DNA from: Zantedeschia hybrid cultivar
Lineage: Eukaryota > Streptophyta > Magnoliopsida > Alismatales > Araceae
Length of the DNA: 64,000 nucleotides
Assembly (NCBI GenBank): GCA_030544215.1
Contig: JARZZO010000008.1
Span: forward strand, 31,349,614-31,413,613
Direction: 5' to 3'
Position 1 is the stretch's first letter, and every line of letters begins with the position of its first letter. Position numbers and translations under genes: made by a program. The notes under the pieces are model-generated. The model was not told the origin of the DNA. It was given only the letters and a program-made list of their open reading frames with translations, and did no database searches. Below are positions 46,501 to 54,119 of this stretch, one piece after another.

Positions 46501-48721
46501 TTAGACCGAAAAATGCATGCCCCTAATGGTAGGTGTTCATGCATTGCCCAATGTTTGGAGATAGCTATATTAATTTGTTAATGTATATTGGATGATATTA
46601 CTTTCTTTAGAATGGATAATGTTGTCACTTCTTGATACTGAAAGCTCTATTATTTTTATGAATATCTTTGAATACTAGAAAAAATCTGTACTAGTTTTAT
46701 TGCCTTGTAGAATTCATGAAACTCCTTTGTTCTTATTGCAATTCATAAAATTCCTTTATTCTCAATATTACCTTTTTGTACTTTGGGCTATTGTTTGCTC
46801 ATAAAGTTAATGTTGCAGAGAATAATGGTAAAGACCCAATATAACAATGTTGAGCATGTTTTTTTTACTTAGTAATAATATGAACTTGCTATTGTTGTTG
46901 CCTTCCAAATTGACCTTATACTTGGGCCATGACAACCTAACTCAACCCATCAACCCGATCTGACCCAACCCTTAAAAATGTGCCTACGGATTGAGAGTTT
47001 TAATGGTTGGTCATTTTGACCCGAACTTTACACCAGATCGGGTTAGGGTCAAAAGATATGACCCAAACCAGATTTGACCAGTCTAGCCCATATTTTTTTT
47101 ACACTAACTTGTCTTGACCTGCCTTGACTTGAGTCAGGTTATGTGTTATATGAGTCTAACCCGAAGCTAAGTCGGGTAAGATTAGGGTCAGACTAATTTT
47201 GCTTATCTTTATTATTGACCTGTCCCGAACCCCTGACCCATTGCCATCATCATTGATGCCTATGTTGTTAGTTGCTGATTTGCTTTTCAGTTCAGAACAT
47301 GTCTAACTAGTCAAATCTTTTTGTACGTTTTTCATTTTTCTAGCATCATAGAAAAAGAGAATCTGAACGAATGAGGTGTATTTGATTCTTAGGTCTCATT
47401 TACAAATGATTATGGTAGAGATTTCAGTAGTTGGAATCTCTAATGTGACATAATCATCTCCAAATGGAAAATGGATACTCCCCATCATCCATCATGAGGT
47501 AGGTTTTCATGGCTTTTTTTTCATGGAGTTTTAAAGAAAAAAGGTAGGGAAAAGTTTAAAATGACTTCAGTTTGGTTAGAAGATTTAAACTACAGCTTTA
47601 CTAACATGCTATTATCAATGGAATTTCTAATGTCCCTGTGGAACGATCATTTGGGTCACTTTACTCCATCAGTGTTTTTTTTTTCTGTTTACATTGTTCA
47701 TTTATGTAGGTTGATTTCATGTTTGTCAAGTTATGCTAGGTTGTGTTGCTTATATATACGTAAGCACTCAAAACTGAATGTCAAACTGCAGAATCTTCGA
47801 TTCTGGTAACATTGATCTAAAGGAGGAGAGGGTTCCCAGCACTACTGAATTTAAGTCAAAGCCCGATGGTTGGGAGTCGACATCAAGAACACAGGATGGA
47901 AACATTTGGGAGATTACCCAGCGTGAGGAAGATATCCTTCTTCAAGAGTTTGAAAGGCGAATAGCTTACAGCAAATTTCAGGTCCGCTATTTTTGCATAT
48001 CGTTATAATAGGACATAGTGTAAATCTGGTTATGTCAGTTCTTCTCTTCATACACATTCGGCCTGATGTTGTTTCATTTTGACATAATATATTCTCTAGA
48101 ATAAGTTTCTATAAAAGTACATGGAAAATGGTACTTCTACTCCCTTAATACAGACCCTTTATGTGCTTTCTCTTGTATCAACCAACCACCTGTGTTTATT
48201 ACAGTGATCTCTTCTTGAGATTGCTATGGAACACTGAACTTTCAGTAACGATGAAAGATGTATCCTAGGGAAGAAAGAATAGTGTTAACAAAGTAAAAAT
48301 TCTGCCATTTTCCTGTTTCCCCGCAATATAAAACCTTTCTGTATTCGTAAGTCAGCCAGCTGCTCAGCAACAATGCTATGATATGGTCTCCTTTTAGTTG
48401 TCCTTTTATTTGCTTCATTCTTTGTTTTCCTAGCACCAGCTCTTCAGTCAACCATTTTTCTCACACCACCATTACACCATAATGTGAAATAAGCATTTGG
48501 AAATGAAAATGCAGATAGCCAGCTTCATCAAGTCCCACATATTTAGTCGGAGGCGGCCCATTGACGGATGGAAGTACATGATTGAGGAGTTGGGTCCTAA
48601 TGCCAGAAGAGGGAAGGGAAGTGTACAAAGGTTACCTACTTTAGCTGATCCTTCCACTCAACCTTTCAAAGAAGAAAGGATAGCAATTGGGGACAACCTC
48701 ACCTCCAGCAGAGGGAGATAG
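13636..48721 (+). CDS. GCD1: GAMETE CELL DEFECTIVE 1-like mitochondrial protein, three exons joined
   Basis: Join of 13636-14171, 47792-47981 and 48515-48721, giving 310 codons plus stop. Both introns are GT-AG: intron 1 interrupts a codon after its second base, and intron 2 falls between codons. The N-terminus (MQPLGRLIVRHPLHTSTP, then WCCWRRPFSTST) is Arg/Ser-rich, lacks acidic residues and looks like a mitochondrial presequence. The mature part starts with a DDDWNAAWESAWLPDNLS block, followed by AFVEEMEERWDERR, LRKQRIHAGLWMKEIE, DIDRLLDSCSE, PDGWESTSRTQDGNIWEI, EEDILLQEFERRIAYSKFQ and HIFSRRRPIDGWKYMIEEL. I recognise this from memory as the plant GCD1 family, described as mitochondrial and needed for gametophyte development; no search was run. 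The start was chosen because an upstream in-frame ATG at 13591 adds 15 residues without presequence character. The frame is intact, so the gene is plausibly functional despite its giant intron. Confidence 0.85.
14172..14645. other. Unique intron sequence next to exon 1
   Basis: AT-rich DNA without repeats or coding potential that I recognise; probably original intron 1 sequence. Confidence 0.5.
15216..15240 (+). repeat. Poly-C run (25 C)
   Basis: Uninterrupted homopolymer in the gypsy leader. Confidence 0.95.
15704..16720 (+). pseudogene. Gypsy-type plant transposon protein remnant
   Basis: Frames at 15704-15889, 15982-16203 and 16469-16740 give pieces of one decayed protein. The clearest is MMPNAWRLVLAFAILTW followed by MKMFLNLYDPECG and GFVNFTARDKKPI, then TVKAWQETFF. 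This resembles the 'putative gypsy type transposon' domain (Pfam Transposase_28 family) that precedes or accompanies gag in Tat-like elements. The assignment is by memory of the pattern. Frameshifts near 15890, 16203 and 16440 break it. The acidic repeat-like stretch from 16860 to 17090 (Glu/Gly/Ser-rich) may be its C-terminal part. Function of this protein class is unknown. Confidence 0.5.
17379..20790 (-). pseudogene. hAT transposase (BED, DUF659, dimerisation domain), multi-exon
   Basis: Start MTSQGAAERSS at 20790. Exon 1 (20790-20412) holds the BED-type zinc finger: VQCKYCNRVISGGVYQFKH, then a C downstream. Exon 2 starts at 20316 after a GT-AG intron and carries DUF659 (GPYYESMIETIQKVG, CTLMCDGWT). 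The next exon (about 19720-18900) has the catalytic core region (MVTDNAAALKLVGQM, WIPCSAHYIDLMLENI). A further exon at about 18800-18580 and a last one at 18495-17379 end with the hAT dimerisation motif GCERNWSTFGLIRTKQRNRL and a long acidic/Ser-rich tail. It would cut and paste its own element. I see two nonsense codons: TAG near 20154 and TGA near 19826, the latter replacing an expected Trp just before the DEYGCTLMCDGW block. It is otherwise open, so it died recently or is a near-intact copy. Confidence 0.9.
20946..21063. repeat. Three consecutive perfect hairpins in hAT 1
   Basis: Hairpin 1 arms GGCCTTGGGGG (20946-20956) and CCCCCAAGGCC (20969-20979). Hairpin 2 has 19-bp arms, 20984-21002 and 21007-21025, with loop TGGG. 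Hairpin 3 has 15-bp arms, 21031-21045 and 21049-21063, with loop CAA. Arms 2 and 3 share the word ACTAGCCGTTG. They lie upstream of the transposase start, between it and the subterminal repeats. Confidence 0.95.
21223..22163 (+). mobile_element. Tat-like gypsy remnant, right part
   Basis: Continuation of 14650-17112 after the hAT insertion. Non-coding, with phrases of the type CTGTAAGGGCGTATAGGCAAAA (21870-21930) seen in the 3' untranslated region of Tat-like elements. No intact ORF. Confidence 0.5.
22164..22775 (+). repeat. Minisatellite, about 46-bp unit, about 13 copies
   Basis: Units read roughly AAATTCCTATCGGCCCCCAG + GGAAGCCTCAATTCCCTACCGAAA, with variants (ATCAGC, CTCAAGG, TTACCT). 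Older, more diverged relatives of the unit occur upstream near 21600-21640. Tandem repeats in this position are usual in the 3' region of Tat/Ogre-like gypsy elements. Confidence 0.9.
22950..24032 (-). pseudogene. LINE AP-like endonuclease remnant
   Basis: The frame 24032-23433 contains RRLRVDILCIQERKTEE, matching the LCLQETK element of the endonuclease family, and GVMVLWNEHV. After a frame change, 23417-22950 contains NLWLVVGDFNVVVS and RPISDHKSILLSS, the GDFN and SDH catalytic motifs, and ends IFRLEKYWLKEKGF. The enzyme nicks target DNA to prime reverse transcription. The RT that should follow is absent. Confidence 0.85.
24048..25801 (-). pseudogene. LINE ORF1 (nucleic-acid-binding) remnant
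   Basis: Near the right end is a CCHC knuckle, SCFQCLRGGHPFWRCQAPMR, followed by CLAYGDERHVKKLC. Downstream in the reading direction, 25349-24594 encodes an ORF1 segment with GVPLVLCIRDGIQQIVGGFG and KVILVQRGQDLFPIHVLVRD, and 24296-24048 its C-terminal end. Plant L1-like ORF1 proteins carry DUF4283 and a zinc knuckle and coat the RNA. Here the frame is broken several times. Confidence 0.65.
26197..26222 (+). repeat. Poly-C run (26 C)
   Basis: Homopolymer inside hAT 2, next to a CT-rich stretch. Confidence 0.95.
26518..26955 (+). repeat. Tandem repeat, three units of about 153 bp, each with a hairpin
   Basis: Each unit has a TTAAAAATT block, then GGTTCAATTGAGTGT-GCCAA-ACACTCAATTGAA, a stem of 13 bp with a 5-base loop, then CTTATTAGAACCTGATTG. 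The array sits immediately upstream of the transposase start at about 26961. Confidence 0.92.
26961..30495 (+). pseudogene. hAT transposase pseudogene
   Basis: The start MAEQGHNEQDVEQHGDD is at 26961. A BED finger follows (RRRVKCN, then a stop in place of a residue, then CGKEMGGGVYRLKNHLSG). DUF659 spans 27600-27900 (YDVGLEEEYNDLK, CTIMCDGWTWTISRSMINF). The core region at 28030-28650 has IVQIVTDNEASYKAAGK, a stop, then YWVPCTVHSIDLMMEDIG. The dimerisation domain at 29220-29624 has VFSQTTSSSQCERNWSTFSL and HTKVRNRLGVSRLEKLVYCH. Stops occur at about 27069, 27222, 27299, 27726, 28114 and later, so it cannot make a protein. Domain order equals that of hAT 1 on the opposite strand, but the copies are clearly diverged. 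Confidence 0.9.
30822..31190 (-). pseudogene. LINE 5' end, probable ORF1 start
   Basis: The right flank of hAT 2's target duplication. Minus-strand frames (31146-30832) contain KRSNDGWKVVKASW and NEKWTICHFGSHLDSFEIMY, which look like an ORF1 N-terminal region by position. The identity is inferred mainly from continuity with 25801. The exact 5' end is unclear because a plus-strand LINE begins nearby. Confidence 0.45.
31197..34620 (+). pseudogene. LINE endonuclease-RT-zf-RVT polyprotein remnant
   Basis: The endonuclease at 31197-31800 shows GFIWDFLAVYGP, CASRLDRFLVSMAWEDH, VVSDHKPIMLSTSH and IFWFGKYWLREEGF. RT at 32230-33180 shows GDRALGPDDFPLLFF, SEKAYDRINWGCLF, GRGLCQGDPMSSF and the catalytic box as LQYANDTVLF (YADD read as YAND), then TYLGLSLTPGPLRG. 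After the insertion, 33586 onward gives LSYGGRMVLCNSVLNSLPTY. The zf-RVT domain at 34280-34620 shows NGRWEANGNFLVRSAYQMM and CPLCGLDDETVDHLFTSC. Many stops and frameshifts; dead. Confidence 0.88.
33203..33585. mobile_element. 383-bp LTR-like insertion with 5-bp duplication
   Basis: It begins TGATCCG and ends CGGATCA, giving TG...CA ends with a 7-bp perfect inverted repeat. It is flanked by AGTTT at 33198-33202 and 33586-33590. The LINE frame is interrupted exactly here and resumes after it. It is non-coding. Size, termini and duplication fit a solo LTR of a small LTR element; the family is unknown. Confidence 0.8.
34986..36330. other. AT-rich intron sequence, no gene
   Basis: No coding potential. 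Around 35860-36000 there are GAACCGAAC-type repeats that usually mark the end of a non-autonomous transposon, but the matching end could not be placed. Confidence 0.4.
36331..36528. mobile_element. 198-bp hAT-type MITE
   Basis: The ends CATGGTTGGCAGTATCGG and, in reverse complement, CAAGGATGGCAATCTTGG are flanked by a perfect 8-bp duplication CCTGCAAT at 36323-36330 and 36529-36536. The interior is built from CGGTACCGATACCGG-type words around an AT-rich core, a strongly palindromic element. Confidence 0.93.
36537..37818. other. AT-rich intron sequence, no gene
   Basis: Nothing recognisable. The short open frames have no family resemblance. Confidence 0.4.
40047..40775. mobile_element. hAT deletion derivative 3 carrying telomere-like repeats
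   Basis: The ends CATGGATTGCGGAATCGG and, in reverse complement, CAAAGAATTCCGGATCGG are flanked by the perfect duplication GGCTGGGT at 40039-40046 and 40776-40783. Its left 220 bp and right 270 bp correspond to the ends of hAT 2, including a shared GATGTACATGAATT block (right side). The whole transposase gene is missing and the interior is a degenerate telomeric array. Non-autonomous. Confidence 0.95.
40272..40520 (+). repeat. Interstitial telomere-like array
   Basis: About 250 bp of TTTAGGG-type units with many variants (TTTAGGGG, TTTTAGGG, TTTGGGG, TTAAGGG). TTTAGGG is the plant telomere repeat. The array lies wholly within hAT 3. Confidence 0.95.
42416..44134. mobile_element. hAT-type non-autonomous element (CATAGTTGTCAAGGCGCC ends)
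   Basis: Perfect 18-bp inverted ends, CATAGTTGTCAAGGCGCC at 42416 and its reverse complement ending at 44134. The flanking 8-bp duplication GTGTGTGT lies at 42408-42415 and 44135-44142, though the left site lies in a GT run and is less diagnostic. Subterminal regions consist of CTTAGGCG/CGCCTAAG words. It contains long GA and GT microsatellites and no transposase. Confidence 0.85.
42757..43560 (+). repeat. GT and GA microsatellite cluster
   Basis: Alternating (GT)n and (GA)n blocks, the longest GA run at about 43050-43110. Phrases such as GAGGGCTTCGGCCCTGTG recur at about 42875, 43028 and 43220, so the cluster also has a higher-order repeat of roughly 150-190 bp. Long frames across it are compositional artefacts. 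Confidence 0.9.
44912..45350. other. Intron sequence, no gene
   Basis: Nothing recognisable on either strand. Confidence 0.4.
45352..45438 (-). pseudogene. U6 snRNA pseudogene
   Basis: On the minus strand the sequence gives ACATCCGATAAAATT, then the AGAGAAGATTA block, then CCCCTGCGCAAGGATGACAC, and ends near GAAATGATCC. These are the conserved middle and 3' parts of U6 spliceosomal RNA. The 5' stem-loop is missing, and substitutions occur in the AGCATGG segment (here ATATAG), so it cannot act in splicing. No upstream USE or TATA box is seen. It is probably a retro-copy. Confidence 0.9.
45441..46155 (+). mobile_element. Cassandra-like TRIM: two 5S-derived LTR copies
   Basis: Two related copies start TGCAACACCTCTC (45441) and TGTAACACCCTTC (45902), about 460 bp apart. 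Each contains a 5S rRNA-like stretch: CAGTTCTTTACA, GTGATTAATYRTGCTTAG, then GTAYTRGGATRRGTGA and GGAAGTC, which parallel the 5S internal promoter and 3' part. Each then has a GGACAAAA...GAGGCCCAT...GCGGACAATA-like tail. Cassandra TRIMs are known for LTRs carrying 5S sequence. The family call is from memory. There is no coding sequence, and the second copy is truncated near 46155. Confidence 0.75.
46292..46366 (+). ncRNA. tRNA-derived SINE head (Pol III promoter boxes)
   Basis: It contains a perfect A box TGGCTCAGCTGG (46297-46308) and a near-perfect B box GGTTCAATACT (46341-46351) at normal tRNA spacing. Acceptor and T stems do not pair well, so it is not a functional tRNA. A SINE or decayed tRNA copy is the likeliest origin. 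The 3' end of the SINE is not clear. Confidence 0.7.
46367..47791. other. End of intron 1, with repeat scraps
   Basis: At 46385-46520, CCGGTTTAG and AACCGGTTGG-type words suggest a small transposon. At 46925-47250, repeated GACCCGAAC/GGGTCA words suggest another. Ends and duplications could not be placed. The last 500 bp to the acceptor look like ordinary intron. Confidence 0.45.
47792..47981 (+). CDS. GCD1: GCD1-like exon 2
   Basis: Flanked by an acceptor CTGCAG and a donor CAG|GTCCGC. Together with the last two bases of exon 1 it codes for EIFDSGNIDLKEERVP, DGWESTSRTQDGNIWEI and EEDILLQEFERRIAYSKFQ. This Trp/Glu-rich block is the best conserved part that I recognise. Confidence 0.87.
47982..48514 (+). 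other. Intron 2, 533 bp
   Basis: GT (GTCCGC) to AG (AAATGCAG), between codons. AT-rich and free of recognisable repeats, in sharp contrast to intron 1. Confidence 0.85.
48515..48721 (+). CDS. GCD1: GCD1-like exon 3 and stop
   Basis: Codes for IASFIKSHIFSRRRPIDG, WKYMIEELGPNARRGKGS and a basic, Ser-rich end, and stops with TAG at 48719-48721. An alternative in-frame ATG at 48497 lies in the intron and is not used if the acceptor is correct. Confidence 0.87.
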   Translation: MASFIKSHIFSRRRPIDGWKYMIEELGPNARRGKGSVQRLPTLADPSTQPFKEERIAIGDNLTSSRGR

Positions 48722-49100
48722 AACTGTGATTACCACAAATCATGGAAAGGAAACACACCAGTATTTGCAATCAGGGGGAAGCATGCTTTGTGAACGGGCA
48801 AATAAATGCGAGGACAAAGAAGAGGCTGGTTGTAGCATCTCTGAGAGGTACTGCATGATGCAGATAGTGCAATTCATTGCCATCTTTTACGAGGATAATT
48901 CTCGATAGTTAAGGCTATTTATTTGAGCCAGTTTCATCATATTTCATGCACATAGCATGGGGACCTTTTATTTCCTTTCTTATGTTTCAGAAGCTTTGTG
49001 TATTAATTGTGTGCAGTGTGATTTATATTTTTCTTCTATTTCTGTAGCTACATTTTTACACAGTTTGAGTTATATCCTCACTTTTTTACTCATATTGTGA
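48722..49100 (+). other. Probable 3' UTR of the gene
   Basis: Follows the stop codon. An AATAAA at about 48804 and T-rich stretches near 48960-49080 could direct polyadenylation. The exact end is unknown. Confidence 0.45.
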
Positions 49101-49499
49101 GTTATTCTCAGTGTTTCATAAAGAAGGGAAACTATCATAACTAGAAGCTTTTATTTTTGCTGCCATTTTCACCCTTTCTTTCATGTGTCTTTCCTCTTCT
49201 GCATTATATTTGCCCCTCAGTCACCATTTCATGATCCCTTTCTTATGGTTGTTCTTTTCATTGAACTGGCATTCCCAGAAAATACATGATACCATAAGAG
49301 GCATTGATGAAAAAAATGGTGAGGACTAGCAAACCAAAGTTATTTACTTGGATACCTTTGAATGATTTTCAAAAATGCTGAAAGCAGGAGGTCCTCTCAG
49401 GGGATGTCATTCTCCTAGGTTGATCTCACAGGGAGGGTCCGTGGGCTGCGCGAGTGCACATCCCCAGTTGGGTAGTGCTTAGTCAAAAGCAACCCCAAC
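49101..49499. other. Intergenic DNA, no gene
   Basis: Nothing recognisable apart from a moderately GC-rich stretch at 49390-49500, perhaps a repeat end. Confidence 0.35.
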
Positions 49500-50590
49500 C
49501 AGCACCACTTGCCCTTGCTTCCACATGATGTCGTCGATCAAGGGACCCTTCTCGAGGAAGATTCAACTCCAGAGCATGGCCTGTTATTGAGAATTGGTGG
49601 ATATTCTTTCCACTGGCCCTTTTGCTTCGCTTTGTCTAACGGTTTAAGACTGGAGTTTATAGCACGAGTGATTGAAGGTAATGACAAGGTTGCTGTCAAG
49701 CCTGTCATTGAAGTAGAGGATCTCTTTAATTCATGGCTGGTCTTAGGTGATTTTAGTATTATTAGATTTAATCATAAGAAAGTAGAGGGTAGGACGCTTA
49801 CTTGAATTCATACATTGATGAGGTTGGTTTACAAGGTTTTGAATCTGTTGGCAATGTTCTCTCATGGTGTAGTCAGGAGCAAGAACTAAACAGGATCTTA
49901 GCTAGAACCTTGATTAAACTGCTCCTGGGTTTTAAATACCCAGTGTCTCCTTGCATATGATATGGTACACGTGGTGTCTCGGATCACTTCTATTTATTGG
50001 TCTCAACTGAGCCACAGCCGTCTCTCGGCCTAAAGCCATTTTAAAATTCACTGTGGGCCTCCCATCCAGGTTTTTTTGACAAGGTTCGCAAAGCTCGGAA
50101 TATCCCTGTTTCTGGTTCCTGTTTAGATGTGTTGTGCAAAAAGCTTAGGTTCATACAGCAAGCACTTAAAGAATGGAATAAACAATCTTTTGGAAATTTT
50201 AATAATAATCTTGCAGTGCTCCTAAATGCAAAAGCCTGGGCCCAAATGATTTTCTTTCAGAGTACTACCAGATTTGCTGGCTGATTGTTGGGAACTAGGT
50301 CATAGTACTAGTCCAAGGTGCCTTGCATGCTAATGGCTAGATTGGGCAAATTAACACCAACTTCATTGTTCTCATTACCAACTCTGATAAGGCTGATTCG
50401 TTGGACAAATTTAGGCCATATCTCTCTGCAATTTCATCTACAAGGTGATCTCAAAGCTTTTTGCTAATAGACTTAAAAAGGTTTACATAAGCTCATTAGC
50501 CATGGACCAATCAACCTATATTCTAATAGGTGAAATTCTGCCGCTGGATGCACTCCAACCCGTGTTTCATCAATCCTAACAATGTCATTT
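49500..50590 (+). pseudogene. LINE fragment (endonuclease to RT start)
   Basis: The frame 49509-49805 ends NSWLVLGDFSIIRFNHKK, the GDFN motif of LINE endonuclease. Beyond a stop, SYIDEVGLQGFESVGN and SWCSQEQELNRILART continue it. At about 50070-50200 LCKKLRFIQQALKEWNKQSF and at about 50350-50500 NFIVLITNSDKADSLDKF, then LLANRLKK-like sequence, give the linker and start of RT. There are internal deletions and many stops. The 3' half of the LINE is absent. Confidence 0.75.
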
Positions 50591-50599
50591 GCCCATCAC

Positions 50600-51300
50600 A
50601 GAGGATGTTGAGTGAAAGAATCGCCCATTGAGCTTGCGATTCAATGATGGTAGACCTCCATGAGGAAGAAGCTTGAGAACCTAATTCCCCCATCTGTTAT
50701 AAGGGAGCAGGGAGGAGGAAGGTGAAAAGGGGAGGAGAGATTTATGTCATATGCTCTCCATCTCAATGGTGGAATTCTTAGGTTCAAAATGTTCGTTCTA
50801 AGGTCACTTTTTTGCGATGCATGCCCAAAAATATTTGGAGGGGAGGGAGGAGGGGGACTTTTGTAAAAGTTAAGATATGAACTTTCTTTCTTGAGAAATA
50901 CCATTTTATCACACTTTTACCACCATTTTTGCCACACTTATTAGGAACTGATTAATTACTCAATCAAAGAGCTCTCATTAAATGCTCTACTTGTCAAAAG
51001 AATGTACAAAAAGTAACTTAAAAAAGAACAATTTGATCAAGAGATCAAACAATTCTTTGACAAGGGGGGAAAAGATGCTTCAAATTACATAACGAGATGA
51101 TGCCCTTAATAATATCCAATGATATTTGCTTCCAAAAAAATATCCATTGATATCCATTTCTTTTTGTTGGGCATTGGGAAAAGTGTCTTATCTTAAACCT
51201 TGAAAAAAAATCTCTTCTTGATAAGCTCTTACATTGTCTTAACTTCGATCACATGCATGACCATATGGTTTTCTCAAATTGTTAAATATTAATAAATATT
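50600..51300. other. Intergenic DNA, no gene
   Basis: No family resemblance seen on either strand. Confidence 0.35.
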
Positions 51301-51304
51301 ATCT

Positions 51305-51722
51305 GATGATGGGATTTTCCATCGAACTTGGTCTGGTCCCCCAGTCATGGCAGTCCAGTGGCCCCGTGGAGGGAAGGGGTCAGCCCAGGTGGCCCATGAA
51401 CCCCGCTATCAAGAAGTTGTATTGTCGGGGGAATAGTCTCATATCGGAGAATTCAAGGAGCTCTCATCTACCCCTTTCTATAAAGAGGGGCTGGTCACAT
51501 CTAATCAAGGTAAGTGAAATCTTCCTCTTCCAGCCTATAGCATCTTGCTAGATGTCTTCTACTGACTTGAGTGTCGGAGGGGCCTCCTTTAGAACACAAA
51601 ATGGCGCCCAGTTGATGTGGTTGATCCTTGTGTAGGGTTCACTGACCTTTTCCTGGGTCAGCTTGTCATTCAAACCGGATATTGCCCATCTGGTCCAACC
51701 CGTAAGCGCATCGACAACAACA
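51305..51722 (+). repeat. Tat-like gypsy LTR, 3' part
   Basis: Contains a short leader pattern (CTATAAAGAGGGGCTGGTC near 51479), then ACTTGAGTGTCGGAGGGGCC, typical of R-U5 of Tat-like LTRs, and runs into a primer-binding site. The start near 51305 is an estimate. Confidence 0.6.
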
Positions 51723-51723
51723 C

Positions 51724-51745
51724 TTGGTGTTGTCTGTGGGAACGA
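51724..51745 (+). other. Primer-binding site of the Tat-like gypsy element
   Basis: TTGGTGTTGTCTGTGGGAAC corresponds to the TTGGCGCCGTCTGTGGGAAC phrase that follows LTRs of this group. The minus-strand copy near 60090-60110 has the same layout. Confidence 0.7.
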
Positions 51746-53640
51746 TGCAGCCATCGCTCACCACAACTTTCAAACGAAAAGTCGCGCCATGCAGTACCCA
51801 GGACATCCCCTCTCTTTCCCCCAGGCTGGCCGAGGGAGGCCAACCCAAGCGCAGCCAGAGCAATGATCTACCAATGTGTCCGGCACCCCCTACTCTAGCT
51901 GCACTAGACTTGTGCCAAGTGCAAGATGATTGGGTGGAGGCCCTATCGCAACAAGTGGCACAATTGTTCGCCACTGTGACCACCTTGGCTCCGTTGCATG
52001 ACCTAATGGCAACTATAGCCCAGCACATGGGGCTCCTGGGTCTCAGGTGAGGCCACCGCTTCTACAGTCGTAGGCCTAGTTTCCTTATCAGCCCACTACG
52101 CAACCCCTCCTTTGGGGATCGCCTCCCGAGGGGACTTTGGTCCTAGGAGGCTATCTGGTTGGGGGACCCTGCGGCCCTAGACAACAATACGCCAGCCCCG
52201 CGGGGCAGCCATATGGCACCTAATGGACACATGCTATGAAGGTCGATCGCGCCTTGTTTGAAACTAGATCGGAGGAGCCTAGGCATTCGGTCATACCGAT
52301 TGAGTTGGCCCTTGATTTGGATCGACGTCTCTCTAAGATTCTAAAGGAGATGCAACAACTGGTGCATCGGCCTCACGTCTGCCCTTGGCCAGTGCAATCT
52401 TGGAGAAGTTAGCCTTCTCTCCGACGATTATGGCTTCTTCCATTCCGGAGAATGTGAAGCTTTCGAAGGGTCCTCCCTACGATAGGACGATCGACCTGGT
52501 GGACCACTTCTAGAGGTTTAACTCTTACCTCTCTGTCTGAGGCATCTCAGAAGTGGTACGGTGCCGGTTGTTCCCCCTCCCCTTGGAAAAAAATGATATC
52601 GACATGGTTCAATACATTGGTGGTTGGCTCCATTCAGTCGTTGGCTCAGCTGGGCTAGCTCTTCATTGATCAATTCTATGTTGCGACCCGACAATACAAG
52701 ACGTCAGCTAGCTTGATGGTGATTTGGCAAGAGCTGGACTTCGGATGCTTCCATGTCGAGGTGGCCTAGATAGCAACTCTGGATAGCTCTATCACCATCT
52801 CTGCCATCATCGTCGGCTCAACTGATGTGGCGTTGCTCAACTCCCTTAGCAAGAAGCACCCCCGACCTTCCAAGACCTTGCCGTCCGAGTCCACAAGTAC
52901 ATTAACTAGGAGGCCATCCTCCTCGTGAAGGTAGGCCAAAAGTCGTATGCCCCTCCTCCGGTTACATTTGACAGATGTCGAGCCGACGACTTAGGCTCAT
53001 TGAAGAAGAGGCCTCAGAGGGAAGAGGATCGCACTCGAGATTGCCTCCTCCTAGGGCCTTTCTTGCCTCTCCTGGCATTCCAGATTTTGATGGAGATAAA
53101 GGGTAAGGACCTCCGCAAGCTAGAGAAGTTGAAGATGGACCCTCGATTCTGAGACTCGAGGAAATATTGCGAGTATCACCAAGAGAGGGACCACTCCACA
53201 GATGAGTGCCAAGAGATCAAGCGACTCATCTGAGAGTGACATATCCCCTAGTACGCCCCAAGGCCGTAGTAGTAGCAGAGGCCGACATCCCTGGCCTTGG
53301 CCCCATGGAGGAAACGGAGCACCAGAGGCTGATTGCTAGGTAACTCTGGGTGATATCTTGCGGACCAGGAGGAGCGAGGAGTGCTACCTGAGGCACGGTG
53401 CCGACACTGGCGGTGAATGTAGTGGAGGGCGTGCTGGAGCATCCTTGGCTAGATGAATCTATTCTTTTTTCTAATGGTGATTTGGTGGACGTTCAGGTGC
53501 CCTACAATGACGCTCTAATCATCAGGATTGTAATAAAAAATTATGATTTATGTTGTATCTTTGTGGACAATGGAAGCACACAAAATGTGCTTGTCTATAA
53601 TTGTTTTGTGAAACTTGGATTGACTAACATGGACCTCTGA
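51724..53640 (+). pseudogene. Tat-like gypsy gag and protease remnant
   Basis: Gag starts at about 51724. The core gag region at 52460-52740 reads, across frames, as a decayed form of the same domain preserved at 59522-59160 on the other strand (FQRFNSYLSV, LTLEKTTSTWFD). The protease region at 53398-53640 shows IVIKNYDLCCIFVDNGST with the catalytic triad as DNG, then NVLVYNCFVKLGL. Stops are frequent. The element continues into RT at about 54100. Confidence 0.75.
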
Positions 53641-54119
53641 ACTCATTGAGGTCCATTATATGGCTTTAACGGAGCGTAGATCCGAGTGGAATTCATTGTA
53701 AGACTGCCATGACCTTCGAAACGACCTAACAACATACTGTGCAAACTGACTATGCAGTAGTAAAGGTGGAGTTGACATATAATGCCATCTTTGGCTGATG
53801 CTTGATTGGGTGGATTGGAGTCATCCCCTCTACTAACCATCATAAACTTAAATCCCTTACCGTCCAGGGAATTGGGAAAGCCCAAGGAGACCAAGAGTCA
53901 GCTACGCACTACTACATATTGTCCACAAAGGGCAAAGCCGTTGTTGAGTCTTTGGGAATTGAGTTAGCCCCGAGAAGGGAATTGAGTTAGCCCCGAGAAG
54001 CATCAAGTTGACTACCTCTAGAGAAGACATGGTAAGCATCTTGGTCCTCGGTGGGGAAGGGTGCACCTGTCTTTCATCCGAAAAAGCTAGCCGACTAGAG
54101 GATTCTTGAAGGTGAACTT

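Larger units (their letters stand above)
14172..47791 (+). other. Giant first intron, about 33.6 kb, filled with nested transposons
   Basis: Donor GTAAAA at 14172 and acceptor AACTGCAG ending at 47791. Joining the exons restores a Glu codon (GA|A) and a continuous protein match. About nine tenths of the intron can be assigned to transposable elements listed separately. The elements lie on both strands. Confidence 0.82.

Noticed and set aside
50641..50904. Minus-strand frame with Pro-rich segment
   Set aside because: No family resemblance, no neighbouring exons, and composition explained by a GGAGGGGAGG tract.
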